Part shown: piece by piece, positions 1 to 7,318 of the stretch | Position numbering within the stretch: position 1 is the stretch's first letter | How the letters are laid out: every line of letters starts with the position of its first letter | From: Hyphomicrobiales bacterium | Lineage (GTDB): Bacteria > Pseudomonadota > Alphaproteobacteria > Rhizobiales > Devosiaceae | Reading direction: 5' to 3' | NCBI GenBank assembly: GCA_026989045.1 | Contig: JALSJY010000221.1 | Location: forward strand, 1-10,016 | Length of the DNA stretch: 10,016 nucleotides | Notes under the pieces: generated by a model | The model's database searches: none | What the model was told of the DNA's origin: nothing | What the model saw: only the letters and a program-made list of their open reading frames with translations | Translations under genes and position numbers: made by a program

Positions 1-39
1 CAACGCTTCATAGGAAGATAAAGCGGTTTGAGTTAGATA

Positions 40-66
40 GTTAGATCATTCAGGAAGTGATCTAAC
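40..66 (-). repeat. Inverted repeat at the 3' end of the permease gene
   Basis: GTTAGATCA (40-48) and TGATCTAAC (58-66) form a perfect 9-bp stem with a 9-nt loop, and the permease TAG stop lies within one arm. No U-tract follows on the minus strand, so it is not a classical terminator, though it could protect the 3' end of the mRNA. Confidence 0.5.
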
Positions 67-2122
67 TTTCAATCACTGCTTGCTTTTGCGTTTCAAGCTC
101 TAGCTTAATTCGCTTAGCGGCTCTCATTTGCAACAATATCACTGGTGAAACTAGCAATAACCCTATTGCCATTGTTAACAATCCAGGTGCTACGAATAAC
201 AGCGAAACCAGCCCAATCCACCAGCGTTGCCATTTTGACATTGGGGCTATTAGATAGCCAGAGAAAGCTACACCAATCCCTGCAATGCCAATCATTGCGC
301 CGAGTAATGTTACAGAAAATGCCGCCCATGTGAAGCCATCTGTTACCAGCAATAATGCGGGTGAATAAACAAATACAAACGGCACTAGCGCTTTGGCTAT
401 TCCCAGCCTAAAGGCAGTATTGCCTGTTTTAAATGGGTTTGAACCTGCAATGCCAGCCGCCGCATAGGCGGCGAGTGCCACGGGCGGGGTAATATCCGCT
501 AACACTCCATAATAAAACACAAAGAAATGCGCCACTATCGGCTCAACTCCAAGCATAGCAAGTGCGGGAGCGGCAACCGCCACCAAAATAATATATGTTG
601 CAGTTGTAGGAATGCCAGCACCCATGAAAATACAGGCAATAGCAATTAAAACTAATGAGAAAAACAACGCCCATTGAGCAACAGTGAAATAAGCAAATGG
701 CCAGATTGCACCAACTACATTACCAAAATCAGTAGCCGTCTGCACCACAACATAACCAAGGCGAAAGCCAACCCCTGTTAAGGTAACAACACCAACCACA
801 ATGCCAACGGTTGCCGCCGCCGCACCAACCGCAAGGGTGTTTTTTGCCCCTAATGAAAGCGCATTCCATAAATCTCTTAAATTTAATCGATTAACGGGGT
901 TTAAAAACCCAACAACAACACAAGCAATAATGCCATAAACAGCGGCAAAATCAGGCGTGCGGCCAGTAAGAATGAGATAAACAAGAATTATAAGTGGAAT
1001 GATAGATAGCCAATGCTGACGCAAAACAAGCAGTGTTTTTGGCAAGTCTTTTTTATCCATGCCCTTTAGGCCGAGCTTTTTAGCTTCTAAATGAACCATG
1101 ATAAAAATGCCAAAATAGTGCAATAATGCTGGAAATAAAGCTGCCGCCAAAATGTCACGAAGTGGGATTTCTAAATATTCCACCATAATAAAAGCCGCTG
1201 CACCTAAAATTGGCGGCGTAATCTGCCCACCTGTCGAAGCAGTTGCCTCAACCGCCCCTGCAAAATGCGCAGGATAGCCAACCTTTTTCATCGCAGGAAT
1301 AGTAAGCGCCCCCGTAGTCACAGTATTGGCAATTGATGAGCCAGAAATTGTTCCCATAAATGCCGAAGAGAAAATCGCAACTTTTGCAGGCCCGCCAGAA
1401 AAGCGCCCCGCAATTACCATCGCTAAATCAATGAATAACTGCCCCAAGCCAATGCGAGTTGCTAAAACACCAAATACAATAAAGAGGAAAACATATTGTG
1501 CCATCACCCCAATTGCGATGCCATAAATGCCCTGATTAGTCATATATAGGTGATTGATTAAACCAAGCCAGCTTGTGCCACCATGCTTTAGCGCACCGGG
1601 GGCAAGAGGGCCAAAAATAGCAAATAAAATGAAGAAAATAGCAATTAATGGTAATGTAGGGCCAATTGAACGTCTAGAAGCTTCAAGCGTAAGAAGCACT
1701 AAAATAGTCCCCATAACAACGTCAATTGTTGAGGGATTTCCTACTCTTTCTGCAACTATTTCAGGCGGCAAGAGCGGTAGATACATTGCCGCTGCAATTG
1801 CACCAAGAGCCAATAAAATATCAAAGGTTGGAATGCCATTAAAATTATACCATTTCTTTGGCCGAATAGAATTATTTAACGATTTTCTTGGAGAAAACAG
1901 GATAAAAACTAGGCCAAGCACAAAGCTTATATGAATACCACGATGAAGCAATTCACGAATAAGCCCAAAGCCAGAAGCATAAAAATGATAAACAGCCATT
2001 GCAACTAGCGCAATTGAAACAATTGTAGCAATTATTTTTCCAGAAGGGCGAAAAGCCATTTCGGGATCGTATTTGCGTTCAATCGCCTCTAATTCTTCAA
2101 GGCTTAATTCTTCTTTAGACAC
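62..2122 (-). CDS. TRAP transporter fused permease (DctQ-DctM fusion, TAXI class)
   Basis: Inner-membrane subunit of a tripartite ATP-independent periplasmic transporter, which imports a solute delivered by its binding protein using an ion gradient. The 686-residue length and many hydrophobic segments fit the fused 4TM+12TM permeases that pair with TAXI binding proteins. The N-terminal part (about 30-175) is the DctQ-like region. The DctM-like region follows, with twin signatures: GTISGSSIANTVTTGA near 257-272 and STGGQITPPILGAA near 296-309, echoed by GAGIPTTATY near 501-510 and DITPPVALAAYAAAGIAGSN near 543-562. The C-terminal membrane part from about 575 looks like the DUF3394 extension of these fusions. 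The start is GTG at 2122, supported by a GGGGGG run at 2131-2136, 8 nt upstream. The binding-protein gene lies 90 bp upstream on the same strand. Family assignment is firm; the substrate is unknown. Confidence 0.95.
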   Translation of the reverse strand: MSKEELSLEELEAIERKYDPEMAFRPSGKIIATIVSIALVAMAVYHFYASGFGLIRELLHRGIHISFVLGLVFILFSPRKSLNNSIRPKKWYNFNGIPTFDILLALGAIAAAMYLPLLPPEIVAERVGNPSTIDVVMGTILVLLTLEASRRSIGPTLPLIAIFFILFAIFGPLAPGALKHGGTSWLGLINHLYMTNQGIYGIAIGVMAQYVFLFIVFGVLATRIGLGQLFIDLAMVIAGRFSGGPAKVAIFSSAFMGTISGSSIANTVTTGALTIPAMKKVGYPAHFAGAVEATASTGGQITPPILGAAAFIMVEYLEIPLRDILAAALFPALLHYFGIFIMVHLEAKKLGLKGMDKKDLPKTLLVLRQHWLSIIPLIILVYLILTGRTPDFAAVYGIIACVVVGFLNPVNRLNLRDLWNALSLGAKNTLAVGAAAATVGIVVGVVTLTGVGFRLGYVVVQTATDFGNVVGAIWPFAYFTVAQWALFFSLVLIAIACIFMGAGIPTTATYIILVAVAAPALAMLGVEPIVAHFFVFYYGVLADITPPVALAAYAAAGIAGSNPFKTGNTAFRLGIAKALVPFVFVYSPALLLVTDGFTWAAFSVTLLGAMIGIAGIGVAFSGYLIAPMSKWQRWWIGLVSLLFVAPGLLTMAIGLLLVSPVILLQMRAAKRIKLELETQKQAVIES

Positions 2123-2130
2123 TGCCTAAT

Positions 2131-2136
2131 CCCCCC
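2131..2136 (-). promoter_or_regulatory. Ribosome binding site of the permease gene
   Basis: On the minus strand a GGGGGG run followed by ATTAGGCA leads into the GTG start at 2122, a spacing of 8 nt. No in-frame ATG has a comparable site, so this supports the GTG start. Confidence 0.55.
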
Positions 2137-2163
2137 AGATTGGTAAACTCATATATGTATAAT

Positions 2164-2192
2164 AAAAAATCTGGGCAAATTGATCGCCCAGA
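2164..2192 (-). terminator. Hairpin with U-tract between binding protein and permease (attenuating terminator)
   Basis: Read on the minus strand, TCTGGGC (2192-2186) pairs exactly with GCCCAGA (2176-2170) across a 9-nt loop, and six U residues follow (2169-2164). It lies after the binding-protein stop and before the permease start. Both genes read the same way and belong to one transporter, so I infer partial termination that gives more binding protein than permease. Full termination with a separate permease promoter is possible, but the remaining space is short. Confidence 0.75.
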
Positions 2193-2212
2193 CTAAATTT
2201 TGTTAGATCAGC

Positions 2213-3226
2213 TTATTTAAGGACGCCGATTTCTTTGTAAAAACGCTCTGCACCAGCATGAAGAGGAACACCAACACCTGAAAGTGCTGTCTCAAGTGTT
2301 ATTGTCTTGCCTTTGGCATGACCAACGTCAAGTAGCTTGCGTGATTCATCGTTCCACAATGCTTTGGTAATATTGTAGATAAGCTCTTCATCTGCTTTTG
2401 CGCTTGTATACCATTGTGCGCCAACAGCAACTGTCATTGTTTCATCAACACCTTGATATGTATCTGCAGGAATTGCACTTTGTGAGAAGAAACCATATTT
2501 GTCAGCCAGTGCTTTTGCACCATCGCCATCAATTGGAACAAGCTTAATATCAGCAGCAGAAGCAAGCTCAACTAGTGAGCCAGTTGGATAGCCTGCAACA
2601 ACAAAAAACGCATCAATTTTACCGTTACGTAAAGCTTCAGATGCCGCGCCGCCCTTAAGAGCTTCTGCAGTCACATCATCAACGCCAAGACCGTTAGCTT
2701 CAAGAATAAGACCCGCATCAACATAAGTGCCAGAACCTGGCTCATCAAGTGAAACGCGCTTGCCTTTTAGGTCAGCAACAGAATTAATGCCGCTATCTTT
2801 AAGCGCCACAAGGTGAATATGCTCTTCAAACAAAGCTGCGATTGTGCGCAAATCTGTTGCAGGCTCTTTGCCTTCCATTGTGCCTGTGCCAGTATATGCC
2901 CAATAAGCAACGTCAGATTGTGCAAAACCACTATCACGAAGACCAGAAATAATAGCGTTTACATTATCAACTGAACCACGAGAAGAAACAGCAGAAGCAA
3001 TTAAGCCATCAACGCCACAGCTTCCGCCCTTGCCACATTCGCGTGACCCTGGTGGTTTAGAAATAGCATTAGCAATAACGCCGCCAACTGGATAATAAGT
3101 ATAGGCTGTTCCGCCTGTGCCTATTGTAAAAAACTTTAGGTCTTGCGCTAAAGCAGAAAATGATAACCCGCCAACAACAATTGCACCAAGAGCAATTGCT
3201 TTAATAGACTTTTTAATAATACCCAT
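2213..3226 (-). CDS. TAXI-family TRAP transporter substrate-binding protein
   Basis: Periplasmic receptor that captures the solute and hands it to the fused permease encoded next. The first 27 residues are a Sec signal peptide: MGIIKKSIK, a hydrophobic core, and ALA before the predicted cut ahead of Gln28. The mature protein opens with KFFTIGTGGTAYTYYPVGG, typical of TAXI proteins. Other family-like segments are SGFAQSDVAYWAYTGTG (about 99-115), DLKGKRVSLDEPGSGTY (about 152-168) and IDAFFVVAGYPTG (about 204-216). Cys64 and Cys70 sit in a SRECGKGGSCG loop and may form a disulfide. The start is ATG at 3226 (337 residues), because GGGAGG at 3234-3239 is spaced 7 nt from it. A longer reading from TTG at 3241 would overlap that ribosome binding site and add five residues before the signal peptide. 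The ligand cannot be deduced. Confidence 0.95.
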   Translation of the reverse strand: MGIIKKSIKAIALGAIVVGGLSFSALAQDLKFFTIGTGGTAYTYYPVGGVIANAISKPPGSRECGKGGSCGVDGLIASAVSSRGSVDNVNAIISGLRDSGFAQSDVAYWAYTGTGTMEGKEPATDLRTIAALFEEHIHLVALKDSGINSVADLKGKRVSLDEPGSGTYVDAGLILEANGLGVDDVTAEALKGGAASEALRNGKIDAFFVVAGYPTGSLVELASAADIKLVPIDGDGAKALADKYGFFSQSAIPADTYQGVDETMTVAVGAQWYTSAKADEELIYNITKALWNDESRKLLDVGHAKGKTITLETALSGVGVPLHAGAERFYKEIGVLK

Positions 3227-3233
3227 TTGAGTA

Positions 3234-3239
3234 CCTCCC
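3234..3239 (-). promoter_or_regulatory. Ribosome binding site that fixes the binding-protein start
   Basis: GGGAGG on the minus strand, followed by TACTCAA and ATG at 3226. This strong site decides for the ATG at 3226 over the TTG at 3241, which overlaps the site itself. Confidence 0.8.
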
Positions 3240-3268
3240 AATAAATAAAATGATATAATTTATATTCT

Positions 3269-3288
3269 CTCTAACAAAGTTGCTAGAG
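3269..3288. repeat. Imperfect 20-bp dyad in the transporter leader
   Basis: CTCTAACAA and TTGCTAGAG flank AG and pair as an inverted repeat with one mismatch. It lies about 43-62 bp upstream of the binding-protein ATG, so it could be an operator over the promoter or a leader hairpin. No function can be assigned from sequence. Confidence 0.4.
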
Positions 3289-3387
3289 CGTCATTCATTA
3301 CAGAGAGTGCGATAACAATCAAATAAAATATAGTGTTTTTCTTAGATCTAAAAAAAAATCACCTGAAATTTGCTAACTTTATAAAAC

Positions 3388-3405
3388 TGTCGCAAATTTG
3401 CGACA
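3388..3405. promoter_or_regulatory. Exact 18-bp palindrome, candidate operator
   Basis: TGTCGCAAATTTGCGACA is identical to its own reverse complement. It is centred about 150 bp upstream of the aldehyde dehydrogenase ATG and about 170 bp upstream of the binding-protein ATG. An exact 9+9 dyad in non-coding DNA between divergent genes is the usual look of a dimeric regulator's site. The distance would also suit an upstream activator site for a sigma-54 activator of the AcoR type, which commonly controls this class of aldehyde dehydrogenase. That last point is inference, since I see no good sigma-54 promoter. Confidence 0.6.
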
Positions 3406-3483
3406 TTTAACTCTAACAATTGTTTAACGCTGCGTGACACCTCCTTTATCTAATGCCAGTTTATTTGTTTATGATTGCAAGCT

Positions 3484-3513
3484 AAAGCAAGTTTTCAGCA
3501 AGCAAGTTTTTAG
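3484..3513 (+). repeat. Two 15-nt direct repeats upstream of the aldehyde dehydrogenase gene
   Basis: AAAGCAAGTTTTCAG (3484-3498) is followed directly by CAAGCAAGTTTTTAG (3499-3513), with 13 of 15 positions identical and a common core AGCAAGTTTT. The pair ends about 20 bp before the ribosome binding site. It could be a chance duplication in the untranslated leader or a tandem protein-binding site. Confidence 0.5.
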
Positions 3514-3534
3514 TAAAATGCAAATCACTAACTA

Positions 3535-3540
3535 AGGGAG
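3535..3540 (+). promoter_or_regulatory. Ribosome binding site of the aldehyde dehydrogenase gene
   Basis: AGGGAG followed by ATAAAA and ATG at 3547 gives a 6-nt spacing and supports that start codon. Confidence 0.75.
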
Positions 3541-3546
3541 ATAAAA

Positions 3547-5037
3547 ATGGCTTTTAAGTTTAAAGAAAAATACGGCAATTTCATTGGTGGTAAGTGGGTT
3601 GATCCAGTAGATGGACAGTATTTTGACAACACATCACCAGTTAATGGCAAGATTTTATGCCAAATTCCACGCTCTAACGAAAAAGATATTGAGTTAGCGC
3701 TTGATGCAGCACATGCCGCAAAGGACGCTTGGGCAGCAACCAGCGTTACTGAGCGCTCTAACCTCTTGAACAAAATAGCACAAGTTATGGAAGATAATTT
3801 ACCGCTATTGGCAGAGGCTGAAACTTGGGATAATGGCAAACCAATTCGTGAAACTACCGCGGCCGATATTCCACTCGCAGTTGATCATTTCCGATATTTT
3901 GCCTCTATTATTCGGGCGCAAGAAGGCTCAATAAGTGAGCTGGATAGTGATACTGTTGCTTATCATTTCCATGAGCCACTTGGTGTAGTTGGGCAGATTA
4001 TTCCTTGGAATTTCCCAATTCTTATGGCAGCGTGGAAACTTCCGCCAGCGTTAGTTACAGGTAATTGCGTGGTGTTAAAACCTGCCGAGCAAACCCCAGC
4101 CTCCATTCTTGTAATGATGGAGTTGATTGCTGATATTTTACCAGCTGGTGTTTTAAACATTGTCAATGGATATGGGCTTGAAGCTGGTAAACCTTTAGCG
4201 ACAAGTAAGCGTATTGCCAAAATCGCCTTTACGGGGGAAACAACAACTGGGCGTTTGATTATGCAATATGCTACGCAAAATCTCATTCCCAGCACGCTGG
4301 AATTAGGCGGAAAATCACCTAATATTTTCTTCTCTGATGTTATGCGAGAAGATGATAGTTATCTTGATAAAGCAATTGAAGGTTTTGTGTTATTTGCCTT
4401 TAATCAGGGTGAAGTTTGCACCTGTCCTTCTCGTGCGCTTATTCAAGAAGATATTTACGAGGAGTTTATGGCTCGATGCCTAGAGCGCACAAAAGCGATT
4501 ATTCAAGGTGATCCGTTAGACTTTAACACAATGGTTGGCGCGCAGGCCTCAAGTGAGCAGCAAGAGAAAATCCTTTCTTATTTTGATATTGGTCGAAAAG
4601 AAGGTGCTGAAGTTCTTATAGGTGGTGAGGCACTAGAGTTAGAGGGTGATTTAAGCGGTGGCTATTATATCAAGCCAACTATCTTTAAGGGTGATAATTC
4701 GATGCGGGTTTTCCAAGAAGAAATTTTTGGCCCTGTTGTTTCTGTCACTACTTTTAAAACAGATGAAGAGGCGCTAGAAATTGCCAATGACACGCTGTAT
4801 GGGCTTGGTGCTGGTGTTTGGAGCCGTGATATAAACCGATGCTATCGTTTTGGTCGTGCAATTAAAGCTGGCCGTGTGTGGACAAATTGCTATCACGCAT
4901 ATCCTGCTCATGCGACATTTGGCGGTTACAAGCAATCTGGCATCGGGCGTGAAAATCACCTACAAATGTTAAATCATTATCAGCAAACCAAAAATTTATT
5001 GGTAAGCTATAGCCCAAATAAACTTGGCTTTTTTTGA
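3547..5037 (+). CDS. aldB: Aldehyde dehydrogenase, AldB/ExaC/AcoD type
   Basis: NAD(P)-dependent oxidation of an aldehyde to its carboxylic acid in the cytoplasm. The 496-residue length is normal. Catalytic residues are all visible: Asn155 in PWNFP, Lys178 in LKPAEQTP, the cofactor loop FTGETTTG (228-235), general base Glu252 in LELGGKSPN, nucleophile Cys291 in NQGEVCTCPSR, and Glu392 in EEIFGP. The DSDTVAYHFHEPLGVVG stretch, FNQGEVCTCPSR and a C-terminal tail ending YSPNKLGFF match, from memory, the acetaldehyde/ethanol-linked group containing E. coli AldB, Pseudomonas ExaC and Ralstonia AcoD. The symbol marks that group and does not prove orthology. It is monocistronic: its own ribosome binding site precedes it and a strong terminator follows. 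Transcription diverges from the TAXI transporter, so common control is possible. The preferred aldehyde and cofactor are not determined. Confidence 0.95.
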   Translation: MAFKFKEKYGNFIGGKWVDPVDGQYFDNTSPVNGKILCQIPRSNEKDIELALDAAHAAKDAWAATSVTERSNLLNKIAQVMEDNLPLLAEAETWDNGKPIRETTAADIPLAVDHFRYFASIIRAQEGSISELDSDTVAYHFHEPLGVVGQIIPWNFPILMAAWKLPPALVTGNCVVLKPAEQTPASILVMMELIADILPAGVLNIVNGYGLEAGKPLATSKRIAKIAFTGETTTGRLIMQYATQNLIPSTLELGGKSPNIFFSDVMREDDSYLDKAIEGFVLFAFNQGEVCTCPSRALIQEDIYEEFMARCLERTKAIIQGDPLDFNTMVGAQASSEQQEKILSYFDIGRKEGAEVLIGGEALELEGDLSGGYYIKPTIFKGDNSMRVFQEEIFGPVVSVTTFKTDEEALEIANDTLYGLGAGVWSRDINRCYRFGRAIKAGRVWTNCYHAYPAHATFGGYKQSGIGRENHLQMLNHYQQTKNLLVSYSPNKLGFF

Positions 5038-5060
5038 TATTAAATAGGCTTATGTAATAT

Positions 5061-5089
5061 AGGGCGCACCTATTAGGTGCGCCCTTTTT
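5061..5089 (+). terminator. Strong intrinsic terminator of the aldehyde dehydrogenase gene
   Basis: AGGGCGCACCT (5061-5071) pairs perfectly with AGGTGCGCCCT (5075-5085) around a 3-nt ATT loop, and the U-tract runs 5085-5089. It lies 23 bp after the stop codon. The GC-rich stem stands out in AT-rich surroundings. On the opposite strand only TATATTA follows the stem, so it is at best a weak stop for rpoD transcripts coming the other way. I see no separate clear terminator for rpoD between here and 5170. Confidence 0.9.
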
Positions 5090-5170
5090 GCGGTATTCTC
5101 TTGATGTTTATAGCATATCAGACACGCTTATTCACTGTAGCGTTTTTGCGTGTATTTTAATGCTAAAATT

Positions 5171-7318
5171 CTAACTATCCAAAAAACTCCTTAGCTTACG
5201 GCTTCTACTTGGATGTTTTAGTTTACGCAGGGCTTTTGCTTCAATTTGTCTAATACGCTCGCGTGTTACGTTAAATTGTTGGCCTACTTCTTCCAATGTG
5301 TGATCGGTGTTCATGCCGATACCAAAGCGCATTCTAAGCACTCTTTCTTCACGCGGGGTAAGGGAGGCAAGCACCCTTGTTGTCGTTTCTCGCAAGTTAG
5401 ATTGAATAGCACTATCAATAGGTTGCTGGGTATTTGAATCTGGAATAAAATCACCAAGATTACTATCTTCTTCATCGCCAATTGGCGTTTCAAGTGAAAT
5501 AGGCTCTTTTGCAATTTTTAGAACTTTACGCACTTTATCAAGCGGCATTTGCAACTTGGTGCTTAGCTCTTCTGGTGTTGGCTCACGGCCAATTTCGTGT
5601 AGCATCTGACGTGATGTGCGCACGATTTTATTGATAGTTTCAATCATGTGAACAGGAATGCGAATTGTGCGTGCCTGATCTGCAATAGAGCGAGTAATCG
5701 CCTGACGTATCCACCATGTTGCATAGGTTGAGAATTTATAACCACGGCGATACTCAAATTTATCAACCGCCTTCATCAAGCCGATATTGCCCTCTTGAAT
5801 AAGATCAAGGAATTGTAGACCTCGGTTGGTGTATTTTTTAGCGATTGAGATAACCAAACGCAGGTTAGCCTCTACCATTTCTTTTTTAGCAATAGCTGCT
5901 TCTCGCTCGCCCTTTTGCACCTTATTGACCAACACTCTATATTGACCAATATCAAGCCCAGTCTCTGTTGCAAGATCATGAATTTCAGCGCGCAAATCTT
6001 CAATAGTGTCATATTCACGTTTTACAAATTCGTCCCAGCCAGCATCTTCTAGCTTTGCGACTTTATTAGTCCACTCTGGGTCTAATTCGCTACCATAATA
6101 AGCCTTTAAAAACACTTCTCTTTTGATGCCATAATTTCCTGCAAGGCGTAACAGCTTACCCTCAACCCGCATCAATTTTTTATTGATGTGATAAAGTTGC
6201 TCTACAAGGCTTTCGATACGTGAATTATTAAGAGCTAGAGACTTTACATGCACAATAACATCATCATGCCATTTGGCTAATTTTTTGACCTCAGATGCTT
6301 TTAGATCGATAGCACCTAATTTATCCACCGTGTGCTGATCTTGCAATTTACGCATCTTGGTATAGATTTTTGCAATAGCATCAAAAGTTTCAACGACCTG
6401 CGGCTTAAGTTCCGCCTCCATCGCTGAAATTGATAGGTTAGCTTCATATTCTTCTTCATCTTCTTCATCAATTGCATCTTTAGCAGATTGCGTAAGCTCA
6501 CCATCAGCATTCACAATTCCCTCGCCAATTGCATTGCTTCTTGCAATAGCAGGAGTAATCACCTGCGCAATTGGGGTAATAAGCTCGCCATTTTCATCTC
6601 TTGGGCCATTAGGATTAACTGGCGCAACAATTTGCTTGGCATCGGGCCCAGCATAAGTTGCATCAAGGTCAATAATATCACGAAGTAAAATCTCATCTTC
6701 ATTTAGCTGGTCGCGCCAAATAATAATCGCTTGAAATGTAAGTGAGCTTTCACAAAGGCCATCAATCATAGTCTCACGACCAGCCTCTATACGTTTAGCA
6801 ATTGCAATTTCGCCTTCGCGTGATAGCAATTCAACTGTTCCCATTTCACGCAAATACATGCGCACAGGATCATCGGTTCTGTCTGAGCCAGCGCGAGCAT
6901 TTGAGTTTGTAGCAACCGCTGTTCCTCTTGCAGTGGCAACCGCTTTACTTTTTGCTGGCCCTTCTTTTGCTGGCTCGCTCTCTTCATCATCTTCTTCGTC
7001 AATGACATTGATGCCCATATCAGAAAATAATGACATAATATCTTCTATCTGCTCAGATGAAACTTCTTCACTAGGCAGCACTTTATTTATTTCTTCGTAA
7101 GTAACCACACCGCGTTTTTTTGCAGTTCTAACTAATCTTTTTACTGCAGCATCAGATAAATCATGAACTGGCGCTTCGCTTGTAGCCTTTGCTTCGCTTG
7201 TCGCTTTTGTAACTTTTTCATTTTCACCGACTTTAGTTTCTTCTTGCAACTTTTCTTTTTTTACCTGTTTTTTCTTTGCAGGTGCTTTTGCTTTAGTAGA
7301 TTTTGCCTTGGTGGCCAT
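5171..7318 (-). CDS. rpoD: RNA polymerase housekeeping sigma-70 factor RpoD
   Basis: Primary sigma factor that directs RNA polymerase to housekeeping promoters. The 715 residues carry the full set of regions: a Lys/Ala-rich N-terminal tail (1-40), region 1.1 (about 51-110), region 1.2 with DPVRMYLREMGTVELLSREGE (150-170), a long acidic non-conserved region (about 181-470, including DEEDEEEYE near 284-292), region 2 with NLRLVISIAKKYTNRGLQFL and the -10-recognising YATWWIRQAITRSIADQ (532-548), region 3 (about 558-635) and region 4 with the helix-turn-helix TLEEVGQQFNVTRERIRQIE (674-693). Regions 1.1 and 1.2 and the length exclude an alternative sigma such as RpoH. The ATG at 7318 has GGAG at 7325-7328, 6 nt upstream. 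It follows dnaG, the conserved alphaproteobacterial order. Residues about 38-49 hold a tandem KATSEA duplication. Confidence 0.98.
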   Translation of the reverse strand: MATKAKSTKAKAPAKKKQVKKEKLQEETKVGENEKVTKATSEAKATSEAPVHDLSDAAVKRLVRTAKKRGVVTYEEINKVLPSEEVSSEQIEDIMSLFSDMGINVIDEEDDEESEPAKEGPAKSKAVATARGTAVATNSNARAGSDRTDDPVRMYLREMGTVELLSREGEIAIAKRIEAGRETMIDGLCESSLTFQAIIIWRDQLNEDEILLRDIIDLDATYAGPDAKQIVAPVNPNGPRDENGELITPIAQVITPAIARSNAIGEGIVNADGELTQSAKDAIDEEDEEEYEANLSISAMEAELKPQVVETFDAIAKIYTKMRKLQDQHTVDKLGAIDLKASEVKKLAKWHDDVIVHVKSLALNNSRIESLVEQLYHINKKLMRVEGKLLRLAGNYGIKREVFLKAYYGSELDPEWTNKVAKLEDAGWDEFVKREYDTIEDLRAEIHDLATETGLDIGQYRVLVNKVQKGEREAAIAKKEMVEANLRLVISIAKKYTNRGLQFLDLIQEGNIGLMKAVDKFEYRRGYKFSTYATWWIRQAITRSIADQARTIRIPVHMIETINKIVRTSRQMLHEIGREPTPEELSTKLQMPLDKVRKVLKIAKEPISLETPIGDEEDSNLGDFIPDSNTQQPIDSAIQSNLRETTTRVLASLTPREERVLRMRFGIGMNTDHTLEEVGQQFNVTRERIRQIEAKALRKLKHPSRSRKLRSFLDS
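7173..7208 (-). repeat. Tandem 18-bp repeat inside the 5' end of rpoD
   Basis: Two adjacent 18-bp units (7173-7190 and 7191-7208) share 16 of 18 positions and encode KATSEA twice. They lie in the variable tail before region 1.1, where an in-frame duplication should be tolerated. Confidence 0.7.

Larger units (their letters stand above)
3227..3546. other. Divergent intergenic control region, no gene seen
   Basis: About 320 bp of AT-rich DNA separate the transporter operon (leftward) from the aldehyde dehydrogenase gene (rightward). I find no reading frame with a plausible start and protein-like sequence. It must hold promoters for both directions. Visible structures are an exact 18-bp palindrome (3388-3405), an imperfect 20-bp dyad (3269-3288), a TTAGATCTAA palindrome inside a T/A run (3342-3351) and a 15-nt direct repeat (3484-3513). 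No -35/-10 pair stands out clearly on either strand. Confidence 0.7.

Noticed and set aside
1554..1934. 126-codon plus-strand frame inside the permease gene
   Set aside because: It is a shadow of the permease coding strand: low-complexity sequence without recognisable domain, no ribosome binding site, and fully covered by a certain gene.
3227..3241. Five-residue N-terminal extension of the TAXI binding protein from TTG at 3241
   Set aside because: The extension overlaps the GGGAGG ribosome binding site that serves the ATG at 3226, and would put extra residues before a standard signal peptide.
3435..3468. Sigma-54 promoter before the aldehyde dehydrogenase gene
   Set aside because: TGACAC at 3435-3440 and TGCCAG at 3454-3459 resemble a -24 element, but the first has no TTGC at -12 and the second lacks the essential GG, so neither is convincing.
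3963..4295. 110-codon minus-strand frame opposite the aldehyde dehydrogenase
   Set aside because: Antisense to conserved catalytic segments, with no start signal; explained by the real gene.
5091..5170. Terminator for rpoD
   Set aside because: Only short stems such as ACACGC/GCGTGT with a 20-nt loop are visible and no U-tract follows in the rpoD direction.
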